A DNA stretch of 64,000 bases from Isoetes taiwanensis (GCA_021234155.1 JAJEKV010000093.1:2998043-3062042); one strand, 5' to 3'. Shown: positions 1 through 10,739, counted from the first letter of the stretch. The notes: generated by a model not told the origin, from the letters alone. Numbers and translations: made by a program.

Positions 1-150
1 TGGGCGTGGATTTGTTGATCAAATAGAGAAGTGCTTGGTGGTCCACAAAGAACTTGATTTGACTGCCCAAAAGGTAATGACGGAAGCGTTGGACACAGAA
101 AATGAGACCCAAAGCTTCACGCTCCGTGGCAGAATAGTTGCGCCAATACC
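1..150 (-). pseudogene. Ty3/gypsy RNase H fragment
   Basis: The minus strand translates without a stop to a segment containing NYSATEREALGLIF followed by FRHYLLG and FFVDHQALLYL. These are the conserved parts of the Ty3/gypsy RNase H domain, whose role is to degrade the RNA template during reverse transcription. The segment runs off the window edge and is in one frame over about 45 residues. It follows the RT connection region (320-560) in the proper order. The intervening 150-320 bases are readable only in patches. Confidence 0.85.
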
Positions 151-315
151 AGAATTGAGTTTAAATTTGGCGTAGCGATTTGGTTTATCGCAGTCGCATC
201 ATATTCTTGAGAAAGAACAGCTCAATAGCAAACGCCGGTGACATCGACATGAACGCGAAAAAGGGCTTGTCCCATTGAGGAGGAACAAGAACCCGTGCAT
301 GAGTAAGCAAAAGCT

Positions 316-1110
316 TCAAATGGTTGAAACGACTTCCGCTGGGAATTCCAAGCCCGTGGATTCACACCGTGAGTTTATGAATGGGATGCGCAATGGCCGC
401 CACCCGTGTATGAAGGTGGAGTAATAATTGACCTTTCCCAGGAAAGAGCGTGTAAACGCTTTGATATTGGCTGGTGCTTGAGCTTTGAGCACACAACCGA
501 TTTTGGCGGGGATCGGTGGTGATTCCTCGCTTTCTCGACAACATGGCCCTAACGAACACCGGTGACGCAAAGGTGCATTTCTCCCGGATTGAGACTAATG
601 CCGACTCATCACATTTCTTCGAAGACGAAGTTCCAATTTATCCAAATGGTCAGCCATGGAACCGTGGCGCAGAAGTCATCTTGAAAAATTTGCAAGAAGG
701 ATTTTCCTTCATGAAATCATGAAAACCGAGCATGATTCGTTGAAATGTTGAAGGAGAGTTGGATAATCCAAAAGGAACCACCTTGTAGGCAAAAAGTGAC
801 TTACCTGGGTGGTGAAAGTGGTCTTGAGTTGATCGATTCTTTGATGGAGATCTGATTGTAGCCGAAAACCATCCATAAAGGAGTACATCTCATGTCCACC
901 ACTTCTTCCGTAACTTGGTCTCGTGGAAGGGAAGTGGAAAATGATCACGCCCAGGGCCGCATTGAGTTTCCGATAGTCAACACGCACGCGGATCTTACCA
1001 TTGTGCTTAAGGGCAATGACGATGGGGCTCACCCATTCGTAATGTTTGACCTCATAGATCAAACCCGGGCAAGGAGTTTGACGCGATCCGCGGTAATTTG
1101 GGTTGAGCAC
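316..1110 (-). pseudogene. Ty3/gypsy reverse transcriptase, broken
   Basis: The open frame at 709-1110 contains WVSPIVIALKHNGKIRV, VDYRKLNAA, GHEMYSFMDGF and DQLKTTFTT, which are the RT fingers and palm signatures of Ty3/gypsy polymerases. The catalytic aspartate of the MYSF-x-D motif is visible. The later YxDD box is not, and the reading frame is lost after the FQR-like region. A second stretch at about 360-560 has FLGKVNYYSTFIHGW in one frame and AIAHPIHKL in another, the usual RT-to-RNase H connection. The two frames overlapping in this short stretch show at least one indel. The protein would copy element RNA to DNA in a virus-like particle; this copy cannot. Confidence 0.88.
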
Positions 1111-1761
1111 ATCTTGTCGCCGCTACCTGGCTAATCGGGCCGCATCGTGATTTGGTAGAATGGTGAGTTCCCCAAGCTTTTGTTGATTCCGAAGATCTTT
1201 GTAACTCGTGCTAAAAATGTGTTTGAATTTTTTGAATGCCGCGGACGCGCCCTGATTACGATAAGGAGCCTAAGGTTTGCGCAATCGCGACAAAGTTGAT
1301 TGTTGCCAACGCCCACAATCTACCGACTTCGAGTCCGAATATGGGGTATGACTTCATTATCCCGGACAATGTGTGCGGAGGTTGAGCATAACCGGATGCG
1401 TTGCACTTTATGCGTGGTGAAAAGAGAGGTTGCTCGGCCATCTAGCGTTGGTTGCTTCATGACGGGCGTGTACATCAACGTGAGTGGCGGAGTCGATCCG
1501 AAAAGTGATCAACGTTGGATTCGATTGCAAGGAGCCAGGTAGGGGGTCAAGCAAAGCGACAGCGGCTGGTCCCGATCAAGAGTCATTTCTCCCCAGATCA
1601 GCATATTCGGGGTAGGATGACAGAGGCGGTATACGGTGGAGCCTGAACGATAAATATTCCGGCGTCTTCAGAATCGTAATCGGTGAGAGAGGGTTCGCAT
1701 TGTCACCGAAAAATGATCCCTGCCTCGTTTGCAAGTCCATGGTGGCATTGAGATGACCATC

Positions 1762-2090
1762 TCAGATGACTAACCGGTCCGTGGCCCGGTAATGGATACT
1801 CTTTGCCCGGCGGAGAAAGGGTCTTCCCACCCGGATTTCATAGTCACCGGATCTTCGCCCGACTTTCCAAACTCCAAATTCCATGGGAAAGCCGGAGATC
1901 ACCAATGTTGATGTGAAGAATAGGTGTGACGCCTTGAGGTCTCGTGATATATGGCCATTAGCCAATTTGATGTCATATGGGGCACCTAAAGAGTTGTGTG
2001 ATGCCCATTTGTTTGGGCGAGTTTATCCGCGATGAGATTTCGACCGCACTACCTCCATCGATTTGAACATGGTTGACTTGGTCGATTTCC
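1762..2090 (-). pseudogene. Ty3/gypsy aspartic protease remnant
   Basis: At about 2050-2059 the minus strand encodes QIDGGSAVEI. This resembles the DGGSSV active-site form seen in some plant Ty3/gypsy proteases, in place of the commoner DTG/DSG. Downstream, after a frame change, come LANGHISR-like and GDYEIRVGRPFL-like stretches, fitting the flap and C-terminal parts of the domain. The region lies between the zinc knuckle and RT, as expected. Retroviral-type proteases of this family cleave the gag-pol polyprotein. Broken by frameshifts near 1965. Confidence 0.6.
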
Positions 2091-2689
2091 CACCGCTTGC
2101 ATGGACCGTAGGTGTAGAGGTAGCCACGGCCCCAACTAAAACAGTTGGGAGTGGTAACCGGGTCCTTGAGAGCGTGACGAGTTTTAAAATGGTAGCCAAG
2201 CTTAAAGGAATTTTGATCTTGGCAAGCTCCTCTTGGAGTTCGGGAGAGGTACATGAGAAAAAGGATCCGCTGGTTCCACCGGTGCGGAGTGCGGGCGTGG
2301 AAGCAAAGAATCTTTGAGTAAGTCAACCTCGGCCGCAATATTGGGATATGTCCGAGAGCGTGGAGGTTGAGATGTTGAAGGTGTATCTTGTCTTTTGTTG
2401 AGCTCTAGTGGTGGCATGAACATTTGCCAATGTGCGGCCTTCGCCAGCTTTTGCATGAGATTCAAAAATGCTTTGGCGAACTTTGGGCATGACATTTGGC
2501 ATGAGCTTTTCTAAGTCGCAAAGTGAACCTTTTTTTTTTGCCCTCATGAGGAAGGGTGTCAACGCAAAGCAAAAGTTGGCGTGTCCTTCCTCAATAATAG
2601 TCAAGGGACGATGCCTTGGTCCGGCGGAAACTAGGCCAACCCAATTTGACTACCATGCGGAGGATTAAGTGCCCTAAAATTTTTCCTCT

Positions 2690-4290
2690 TGGGCTTGTTG
2701 ATCCAAATGAGGTTGATTTGTTTGGAGCTGGTTGATAGCGTGATTGCCGGGGCGCTCTTAGGGGCTTCTTAAGAACCGGTCGCGGCCTTGTTTGCCATTA
2801 GCGCAGCCGTGAGTTGGTAAGCCGCGAGGTGACCCGATGTGGTCTGATTTGTGCCGAAGCTGGACCTGAACTTGTGGAAGTTGAGGACACCGCCGGTGGT
2901 GGTATGACCCCATTCTTGGCAAGGATAACACCGAGCTTTAGAAGGATCAAAAAGGAGGACGCTGGTTGGATCCCCGGTTGGTCCCGATGGCGATAGAGCG
3001 TGGCCGCACCAAGAGATGGCTGAGCGATAGTGCGATAGTGGGTGAGGTGTGGTTTGCACTTGATAAACCATTTTGTTGCGAACGGTGTGGGATGAGTGCG
3101 AAAATACTCTTCCGCGGCATGATTGCACATGTTGCATCGCTTGCAATGAGGCGGCCATTGGTGGAGTTGCACTCATTGGCCAAATGGCCTTGATATTTGC
3201 AAAATATGGCACCAGATTTGACCGCTATTGGTGGATTAGCGTGTTGAGGCCAAACGTACCGCTTGGAACCATGACGGGTGGAATGAACGGGAGCTCTTGA
3301 AGAGCCACGGGAGGAAACATTGACCTGAGTGATTGACAAAATGATAGCCCCGCTCCAAAGTTTTTGGACGCGGTATTGATCATGAGTCGAATAGCGGGGA
3401 GGAAGTCCTTGGAGAAACCGCACCAAAAACCGGCTCGTAGGGTACTCCTTGAGCTTACTTAGCGAATGTGAAGTCGATCCGCAAAAATCCCGCGGACTGC
3501 GGGCTCTTGTTGAAGTTCATTGAGTTGCTTGAGATGAAGTTGATCATCATCCGTGGTCCCGTAATGAGAGAGAAAAAGCAAAGGCGCATTTCCGGACCGA
3601 TTTGTTTCCAATGGCTTTTGTTGGACATGAGCCATTGATGAGGAGAGCCACGCAGCGGTGTGGTGGAAAAGATGTGGAATTTCAGTTGAGGTTGCGCGTG
3701 ACCATTTAGGACAACTAGAGCCTCAAATTCTTCCATGTGGGCCCCGAGCACTTTGGTCTAACGGTTTGCCTTCGTGTTGCCAAAGGTGGGATAAGTCGGT
3801 TTCGAGAGTCCGAAAGGTAGATGTGAAAGTGCTTTGGCCGACAGAACAAACGATATAGTGAGGGTATTGAGTTGAGGTTGATGTGGCATTGGGCCCGAAG
3901 GACCCGGATGAAGGGGTGGATCGCGGTGAGAAACCGGCAGCCGGAGCATTGGTTTTGAGATCCGTAAGGTTGTAAAACAGAAGAGCCATGGGGAACGTAG
4001 GGAAAGGATATTCCCTCGGTAGGCTAAAGGAGACATGTGGATAGTCGTGTTCCACCCCGGGGAGATGATGGTTGGCGGAAGGAAGAGGCTGTATGGCCCG
4101 AAGAATGATGGATGTAGGCATGTTCGTGGGTGTGAAAGTACGGTTGAGAAAGGTTGAGCCGGATAAGGCTCCCGATAGTGATGAGGGGACCGAGGTTGTG
4201 AGCAATGTTTGCACGCTGGGGCGGGAACTGGGACGCAGATCGACACGAGGGGTGGGTGGCGCCGACTGAGCCCTAGACCCGAAGATGGCC
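2690..4290 (-). pseudogene. Ty3/gypsy gag remnant with zinc knuckle
   Basis: From about 4290 downwards the minus strand encodes a serine/proline/threonine-rich N-terminal stretch (3723-4214), then EEFEALVVLNGHAQPQLKFH and RGSPHQWLMSNKSHW-like segments (3455-3751), typical of the retrotransposon gag capsid region. VRFLQGLPPRY follows at about 3425. A CCHC-like knuckle, CKYQGHLANEC, lies at 3169-3201 but has lost part of its spacing and one cysteine. Gag would form the particle and bind RNA. At least three frames are needed to follow it, so it is a pseudogene. Confidence 0.78.
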
Positions 4291-4535
4291 TCCCTCTATG
4301 TCATAAGCGATCCATACATGTCGCATCAGCTTCCCGTGGGATGGCGCCAAGCGAGATGCCGCTCGAGAAAAAGGAGTTCTTCTCGGGCGCGAAATTACTT
4401 TACGTATTACGGCGCATGTAAGAAAGTAGGAGAAAATCGACCCGGCGCACGCATGCTTGTTTGGGGTTCCGGGTTCGAACTCCCGGAAGACGACCCTCTG
4501 TGAGGACCCGGATCTAACAGAGAGTCCGGGGACTA

Positions 4536-5031
4536 TGTCACGCCGGGATTTGGCCGAAAGAGAAGAAAAAGAAGAGAAACAGAACAAATGAGAGAAAGAT
4601 GATAAGCTTCCTTGATATCAATGATGAAAATACATGAGCTCCTCATAGATAGAGAGAAAAACCGAAAGGAGACAAGACTCAAAACTCATCTAAAAACTTA
4701 TGAGCTAACTCTACTCATATATATAGTACAATGGCCTTGGGCCCAATATAGACACTCGACCATCTCCATTTAACTCGGAAGGGAGGCCCGATTTGTGAAT
4801 ATTGGCGGTGCCTCTTGAAGTGCCTAGAATCACGCCGACGCGACGCGGGCAGGACGGGTCCGTCACTTGTCCGGAAGGCGCCTTTGTTGACGTACCAAAG
4901 GCTTTGATCAAGTGGCTCGCCGCTAGTCTTCTGAGGCTTGGATGTCCGAATCGTGGTTGATCCGAGGATCTTTGAGCTTGACTGGTTCGACGATGATGAA
5001 TAGTCCCTACCGGGAGGCACAGGGACTAACA
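4536..5031 (-). repeat. 5' LTR of the Ty3/gypsy element
   Basis: On the minus strand the block begins TGTTAGTCCC and ends GGCGTGACA, giving the TG...CA borders of an LTR about 496 bp long. A TATA-like run (minus strand, about 4715-4725) sits in the interior, as expected for a U3 promoter. Just before the start, coding sequence of the hAT-like gene stops being readable. The left border could be 5031 or 5033, because TGTG allows two alignments. No second LTR is available for comparison, so the borders rest on motif and context. Confidence 0.7.
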
Positions 5032-5033
5032 CA

Positions 5034-7573
5034 TAGCATAGCAAGTTTAAAATATTCTGGCATTTGATCTTGTAGAACTTGACTGTTATTTAGCCATACC
5101 CACAACCTTGTAATTGATCCAAACTCTTTTGGCTTCTCCAGTTCTTGACATTGAGTCCACATGGTGTATCCAAAGCATTCTCGATTCTTTGTAATAAAGC
5201 ATCTCCACTAATTGCTCCATGCACTATCTCTCAGATCTTACACATTACATTTTGTAAAATGTGCTTTCAAAATGTGCAGCTTACTCTTGAAGTCTTCTTG
5301 AGTAGATTCGATGTCCTTTCTATCAACCCAAAATTGTGGATAGACAATGGCCATAGCGTCCAACAATTCATCTCTTGGAAACCGCTCTCGAATTTCTGCT
5401 GCCAAGGTGGATGCAATCTTTGCAAGGTTGCCTTTTACATTAGAGACCATTTCAGCAAATCCATCTCTTGTAATAGGAGATTGTCGCACAAGTCGTCCTC
5501 GGATTCTTCTCTTGCTTATATACATCTAGCCAACACAAGCAATACAATTTTTTATTAGTAAATGAATGCAAAGACGTAATTTTATCTCAAGACTCTTACC
5601 TGAACTAGATGAGAATGCACCTTCATGCATAATTTCCCCTTTGAATCATATGCTAGAAAGCTAGCAGAATTCTCACCTTCAATATGAACTAAATTGTGCC
5701 ATGCCATGAATTTTTCTTTGTGGTATGGCACGTCTGGTGAAGTGGGATACAAACCATCTAGGGCGAGGCATACCCTTTTTCTAGCATGAACATACTCAGG
5801 AATATACATCGTGCGCTTTTGTGCCAACAATATTAGCATATTCATTTCCCTTAACATGGGCAGCAAACCTACAAAGTAGTAGGCGACCATGCAATCATTA
5901 GAATAGAAGAATAGGCACAATAGAATGCTTCCTCAACTTATGCATGCGTAATAAAATAAAAATACCTGTTAAAGTGAGCAATGTCTCTAAGTCTGTTAGC
6001 CTAGTAAGCAATTCTTGTGCTTTGTCTCTTTCAGCCACCTCTTTCGCAGTGGTAGAGAGTTTATCCATTAAGCCGACCAAAGATGGATACTCTTGAAATA
6101 AGCGTGCTGCTGGTTTGTAAAGAGAAATCCACCGTGTATTCACATTCTTCAATAACTTAGACCCTTTTGTCAGGCCAGCCGCATACTTTTTGAATTTACG
6201 AATCCTATGCATATTGCAACATGAAATAAGAAAATTTTCAGCACTTAATAATTGAAGCTGAAGATGAATCCATACCTTTTTGAGCTACGACAAAAGAAGT
6301 TGTAGGAATCGCTCACCAAGTCTTCGATCTTCCTGACATACTCAAAGTTATCAATAATTTTATAAGCAAGATTCATCCGGTGCGCCATGCAATGGATGCC
6401 CAAAGCATATGGCGCTAAATTTGTTTGGACTCTCACTGTTAAACCATTCCGACAGCCTTGCATTACCGAGCAACCATCCAAGCCTATACAAACAAGCTTT
6501 TTGGCAATTTCATTTGGTGACAACCCCAAATCTGTCATCAAAGCATCTTGAACAACATCATATATATTTTCAGAAGTAGCATTCTTTTCTAAACACTTAA
6601 TTCCAGCATAATATGGGTGTCTAATATATGCCTTCACAACGTAAACAGTCATACATAACCAGGAAGACATATCCTTGGCTGAAGCTTCATCCAATGATAT
6701 GGCAAAGTAATCACAACTTTCCATAAGTTCCCTCAAATCAGCTAGTAGCACTTGATCGATGCATTTTGCAAATTCCTCGCCACTTTGGATAGACCAATGA
6801 GTGGTTGGAAAGTCTGGAATGGGCAGCAATGCTAGAAGATGCTCATGCGCCGGATAATCATGCAAAGGCTTACCTCGTTTCAAGACATGAAATAATGATT
6901 GCAATTGAACAACTTTGGACTTCAAATTTTTATCCGTCATTTTTTGTAGCAATGTTCTTATTGGTGCTAGGATTGGCAAATCTTGCTTTTGCAAATGTAT
7001 TTTGTACTCCTCAACAGCTTGCAAATGCCTGCACTCTTCTTTTGTTTTCCATCTCGTACTCTTGATTTCTTTCCCATCAATGATCTTCTTCTCATAGACC
7101 TTACCTGCATGCTTTTCTACCGTGTCCAGCTTTACTTGAAGCAAGCACTCATTCTTATTTTTCCATGAACATGCAGTACACCGCATTCTTGTTGCATATT
7201 TTGGCATTCCAAACTCATCGCTTTCCTTCACGGGCTCTATGAATGGAAATCTACCTGCCCATTCTGGCTGAAACTCTCTACCTTGTATCCAATCACTAGA
7301 TTTCCTTTTCCTCTTCTTATTTTCTGCCTTCTCTGCATCAATACATGGAGGCTGATCATAAGGAATGGTAAAAGTACTTGTTTGCACAGTAAATCCAGCC
7401 TCTATTGAAACTTCAACATCACTTAGGCCAGTACTCGAAGGTCGAACATCATTAGAGTGAGTACTAGTATTTTCAACATTGTGTACTTGAGTGTTGTGGC
7501 TGCTACTACTAGAAGGCATATCTTTATTCACTTTATTAAAGAATGACAAAATTCCTTGCCTTGTCATGTTCAT
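5034..7573 (-). pseudogene. hAT/ZNF862-like transposase gene, C-terminus interrupted by LTR element
   Basis: Exons on the minus strand: 6276-7573, 5966-6204, 5600-5868 and about 5242-5525. Every intron has GT-AG borders (71, 97 and 74 bp) and phases match exactly (2, 1, 0). The start at 7573 reads MNMTRQGILSFF. Exon 1 has a low-complexity Ser-rich N-terminus, a C-x2-C...H zinc-finger-like segment (RCTACSWKNK...EKHAGK), then the hAT catalytic core: SLDEAS with the first Asp, GLDGCSVMQG with the second, and the HCMAHRMNLA box. Exon 2 carries NTRWISLY. After 5242 the same frame resumes near 5150-5040 with WLNNSQVLQDQMPEYFKLA, which normally leads into the hAT dimerisation domain; the LTR begins right there. 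Proteins of this family are transposases or domesticated relatives that bind DNA. A final intron or stops near 5150-5240 remain unresolved. Confidence 0.82.
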
Positions 7574-8790
7574 GAGGCACTGTTATGAAAAGAAAAAACA
7601 CAAGAATCAATCAAAAAGCAAGCACAAGGCAAGGAAAAAGACTAAGTTAACCAATACTAAGGCATCTCCCACCTACCACCAAGTCTGCAGAAAAATCTAA
7701 CCTGCATCAATGCAAATAAAGCTTCTATTAGTTCAAATAACTTGAATGGTTTGCATCCTTAGCATCAGATAAAGATTAAAGCAAGAAAACTAATAATGAT
7801 TGGATCCTAAGAGACAAAAGCATCATCTAAACAGAGCTGCGCTAATATGATTGGAAGCCACAAAAACCTTTCTGGAGATTCATACCTGGAATGACAGCTT
7901 TAGACAAGCGGTGAAGAACTAAAAGCTTCAAAATTTTTGCAGGCACCTGAGAAACAAGTAAACAAGAAGACATGGTTAGATAAGATTCTTCTCCAAGAGC
8001 ATGCAAAAAACCTCTCCACGGTAATTCATACAAATAATGCATAATGCAATGAAAGCAAGATTGTTAAAGGAAAAATGAATAATATAAATAATGCAGATGA
8101 GCTTCAAACAAATGAGGGTAAAATAATGCAGATCCAAAGCAAACAGCTTTCTAAAATTTCATACCTATAGAAAAGAAATGTTATTGACGTCAAATTACTC
8201 CTCTTCAAGCTTTAGAATCACAAGTCAGTGAAGAATTACAAGTTTTTAGAATTTGTGTAGGCATTTGATAAACATGCAAGCATTGCTTATGTAAGGAAAC
8301 GGTAAGGCTTTTCCATTTGCAAATACATTTTCATTTCATACTGAAACTGTAAATCATCTCCATTTGCAAATAGGTCTCTATTTCATACTTGTCGAAAAAG
8401 CTACGGTTGAGGCCAAGATAGACATTCTTGAAGCTCAGAGATAAACCTTTGTGAATAGCACTTGTATGGTAAGAGGCGAATCAAGTCTAAATCCGGTAAG
8501 ACCTGTAGAAACCTAGGCGAATGGAATGAATCTTGCCATAGTCTTCTTGGCGATTCCAACCTTGGCGGGAGCTTCCACCGTCGAAAGGTTGGCGAACCAT
8601 TAAAAAAATATTTAATACAGGGCCTATTCCACATTCGTATTCACTTTTCAAAAAACCCTTAAATATAGCATCTTTGCGAAGATTCGCCCCTTAAGGGAAA
8701 CCCTGAAAGGTCTGTATGCGGAAATCAGAGCCCGATTTTTCTATTTATATTGTGTCATAATATTTGAATATTTTCCATGGAATTTTGCAT
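7574..8790. other. Upstream region of the hAT-like gene, no clear gene
   Basis: AT-rich sequence upstream of the hAT-like start. Several minus-strand CAG|GT-like donor contexts occur (about 7697, 7885 and 7947) that could be spliced 5' UTR exons, but I cannot pair them convincingly with acceptors. Short ORFs at 8401-8662 on both strands have no recognisable motif. No promoter can be assigned. Confidence 0.3.
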
Positions 8791-8839
8791 AAATGTTTTC
8801 CTCTGATCTCATGCTATGGAGTGGCAGTCAAGGATCAGT

Positions 8840-9050
8840 CGTTCTTATAGGCAACATGGTTTTTCTTCAAAGCTTTTTATCCCGTCTATGCATGCATGGG
8901 CCACAAGATTTATTTTCATATCTTGTTTATGCTCGAATAGGTAACAAGCTTTTCTTTCATAGCTTCTTTCCACGTCTTGTCTATATGCGGATGGGCAACA
9001 TGTTTACATCTGCACCGTGCCTATGCACGCATAGGCTAAGCTGCATTTAA
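8840..9050. repeat. Tandem repeat with CTATGC...GCATAG palindromes
   Basis: About four imperfect units of roughly 50 bp, each with a variant of CTATGCATGCAT / CTATGCACGCATAGG and a GGCAACATG/GGTAACAAG-like segment plus a T-rich run. The central element is a short self-complementary sequence. The same core recurs at 17.96-18.11 kb and in traces at 18.77-18.88 kb. Confidence 0.6.
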
Positions 9051-9322
9051 TATTTCATTGTTTGTTAGTATCCTTCTTAAATGTTTGCATGGACAGTAGT
9101 TTTAGTACAACTCTTTTGCTAAGTATAGGTCTGTCCATATTTGCAACATGGATAGCAGCAATGCAGGCAAGAATCATTTATCTCCGCCTGCAAATGTTTC
9201 ATTAACGCTCGAGGCCGGTTCAGCACACCCACACAAATCAGTAAAGATGAAGATATACGGGACATACCGTCTCCTGATAGATCGTCTTCAAGCTTTGTAT
9301 CTCCATCCCTTTTACATTTGAC

Positions 9323-9755
9323 GTGGGGATCCACCCCCTTTTAACTCCTTCTCCAACACATATTCTACAGCATTCGTCTGTGTTTAGAACACCATCTCCC
9401 TCACTCCTTCGACAAGGTGATTGCTCGCCCTCACCTACTCAACCAGCCCACTCAATTTTTGAAACTCTAGGAATTGCACCATTTATTGCAAAGTATAATA
9501 GATTCTGCACAGAGACCTCTTCAGCGTGCTAAAGGCCCTTCACTAACCCGGAGAATTGGTGAGGATGACCTGCAAATGTTAAGGGGAAAGTCGAGAACAT
9601 TGTTTCCATGCTCTTCGACTGAGAGCGAGAAGGTTAATGACACAACACTTGAAGACGAGCCTTTTTGTACTCCTCAAAGACCTATCATACACTCTAGCCA
9701 GAATAACAGCCCTGCAGAGACTTTGAATCCAAGAAATCCGCAAGGACTGTTATGC
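9323..9755 (+). CDS. Unrecognised Ser/Pro-rich ORF pair, possible exon or broken gene
   Basis: Two overlapping plus-strand frames (9323-9532 and 9474-9821) are unusually protein-like compared with the surrounding AT-rich spacer. The first has a Ser/Thr/Pro-rich stretch with FRTPSPSLLRQ followed by FETLGIAPFIAKYNRF. The second continues with RIGEDDLQMLRGKSRT and TLEDEPFCTPQRP. A single frame change near 9480-9530 would connect them; it could be an indel or an intron I cannot see. The style faintly recalls C-terminal regions of plant three-repeat MYB proteins, but no conserved block proves it. The end is unclear because the sequence grades into a dispersed repeat at about 9760. Confidence 0.3.
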
Positions 9756-9759
9756 GCAA

Positions 9760-9960
9760 TCGGTAAAATCACAAGGCCCCCAAAATTGAATCAATATGAC
9801 TTTTTTATATTGGTTTATTAGTGAATACCAAATCATTAAATCAGTACGAGTTTGTGGGCCAAAAAGTTTACAAATCATATCTAGTTGTGCAATGTGGTTC
9901 ATGAATATAATTCTATAACATGATAAACAAGTATTACTTTTTAACATGTTACTAGAATAT
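9760..9960. repeat. Dispersed repeat, copy 1 (partner at 32.80 kb)
   Basis: The sequence starts near ACAAGGCCCCCAAAATTGAA and later has a segment reading TTACAAATCATATCTAGTT, with a nearby GGTTCA and an AT-rich end. The same order of blocks is found at 32800-32965 in direct orientation. Non-coding and probably a small non-autonomous transposable element. Ends and target duplications are not clear. Confidence 0.6.
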
Positions 9961-9984
9961 GATAGTTGTAGTTGGTCTTTATAA

Positions 9985-10175
9985 CAACTTAAAATATATG
10001 ATATCTATTAATGCTTAGTATATCAAGTATAGTAGAATGATATTTGATCATATCTATCTTCCTTAGTATATGCACATGGTAATATTAAGTGTCTACATTA
10101 ACATCTTAAAATATATGATAAGTACTATTGCTTAATATCTCTAGTTTAGTGGAGTGATATTTGGATGGCATCTTA
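9985..10175. repeat. Imperfect ~115-bp tandem duplication, AT-rich
   Basis: Two units share CTTAAAATATATGATA, a GCTTA(G/A)TAT stretch, a TAG(T)(A/G)GA(A/G)TGATATTTG block and a TATCT/CATCT end. They begin near 9985 and 10101. No coding content. Confidence 0.5.
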
Positions 10176-10207
10176 TTTTATGATATTTGATAGTGATTAA
10201 TTACTGT

Positions 10208-10400
10208 AACACTACAATGTGGTAAAGTAGTTAGTTTCGATTTGACTTGTTTTTGTTTTTGCATGTGCACGTGGTAAGTTTACGACATAATATAGTGATT
10301 TTACTATGATGATACCACGACGTGGTAAATGTTGTGGGTTTAGATTGGATTGATAGGGATCAATACACCACAATGTGGTAAATGTTGCCTGTTTAAATTT
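10208..10400. repeat. Degenerate tandem repeat centred on CCACNNNGTGGTAA
   Basis: Four related cores occur: CTACAATGTGGTAAA, GCACGTGGTAA, CCACGACGTGGTAAATGTTG and CCACAATGTGGTAAATGTTG. They are separated by GTTTAGATTGGATTGATAG-like spacers. Each core is a short palindrome. No gene is present. Confidence 0.5.
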
Positions 10401-10546
10401 GGTTGATAGCAATTATTTCTGGTAATGTCATTGGTTTAGATTTGTTAATATTGCATATATCAAATAGTGGTTCATGTGCCAAGTTTGTGACTGCAATGCA
10501 ATTGAACAATATGGGAATTGAACCCATAATTTTTACCATGTGTTTT

Positions 10547-10735
10547 TCAATGACTCCGATCAAACAAGCTGTCAAGAGACCAAATTGGCTTTGACCAATT
10601 CATAAGAGTATTTATCCTGGTCACACTCAAGCCAAGAAACTCTGCCAATTCTTGCTCTTCAGGAGCTCTCCCATGCTTCTCAAAAAAATCTATTTTGGCA
10701 TTCCTTATACGTGATATTATCTCGTAATGATGAAC
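10547..10735 (-). CDS. Exon of a plastid sigma-70 factor (region 3), isolated
   Basis: On the minus strand a TTTAG acceptor at 10736 opens a frame starting VHHYEIISRIRNAKIDFF, then EKHGRAPEEQELAEFLGLS, then VTRIN and a PIWSLD end. This is the helix pattern of sigma-70 region 3 (Y-x-Ile...A...Y/H-G-R-x-P...E-[IL]-A...LG-[LM]-[ST]...P-x-SLD). Nuclear-encoded plant sigma factors direct the bacterial-type RNA polymerase in plastids. The frame continues to a stop at 10547; a donor may lie near 10569, after TCTTGACAG. I could not find region 2 upstream or region 4 downstream within 1.5 kb, so this is either one exon of a gene with long introns or a stranded fragment. Which SIG paralogue cannot be told. 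Confidence 0.7.
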   Translation of the reverse strand, partial: VHHYEIISRIRNAKIDFFEKHGRAPEEQELAEFLGLSVTRINTLMNWSKPIWSLDSLFDRSH

Positions 10736-10739
10736 CTAA

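Larger units (their letters stand above)
1..5031 (-). mobile_element. Ty3/gypsy LTR retrotransposon, 5' half
   Basis: Reading the minus strand from 5031 downwards gives an LTR, then gag, a zinc knuckle, an aspartic protease, reverse transcriptase and RNase H. This order is diagnostic of the Ty3/gypsy superfamily, where integrase follows RNase H. The integrase and the 3' LTR must lie beyond the left edge of the window. All coding parts carry stops and frame changes, so this copy is dead. The upstream flank is the hAT-like gene, which the element interrupts. Target-site duplication cannot be checked because the other end is missing. Assignment to Ty3/gypsy is firm; I do not assign a clade. Confidence 0.9.

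Noticed and set aside
4455-4500. tRNA gene (GGTTCGAACTCC looks like a T-loop/B-box)
   Set aside because: No A-box, no acceptor stem or CCA-compatible fold around it; it lies in the retrotransposon leader.
9323-9821. Three-repeat MYB C-terminus
   Set aside because: Only a Ser/Pro-rich style resemblance; no MYB repeats or conserved C-terminal block.
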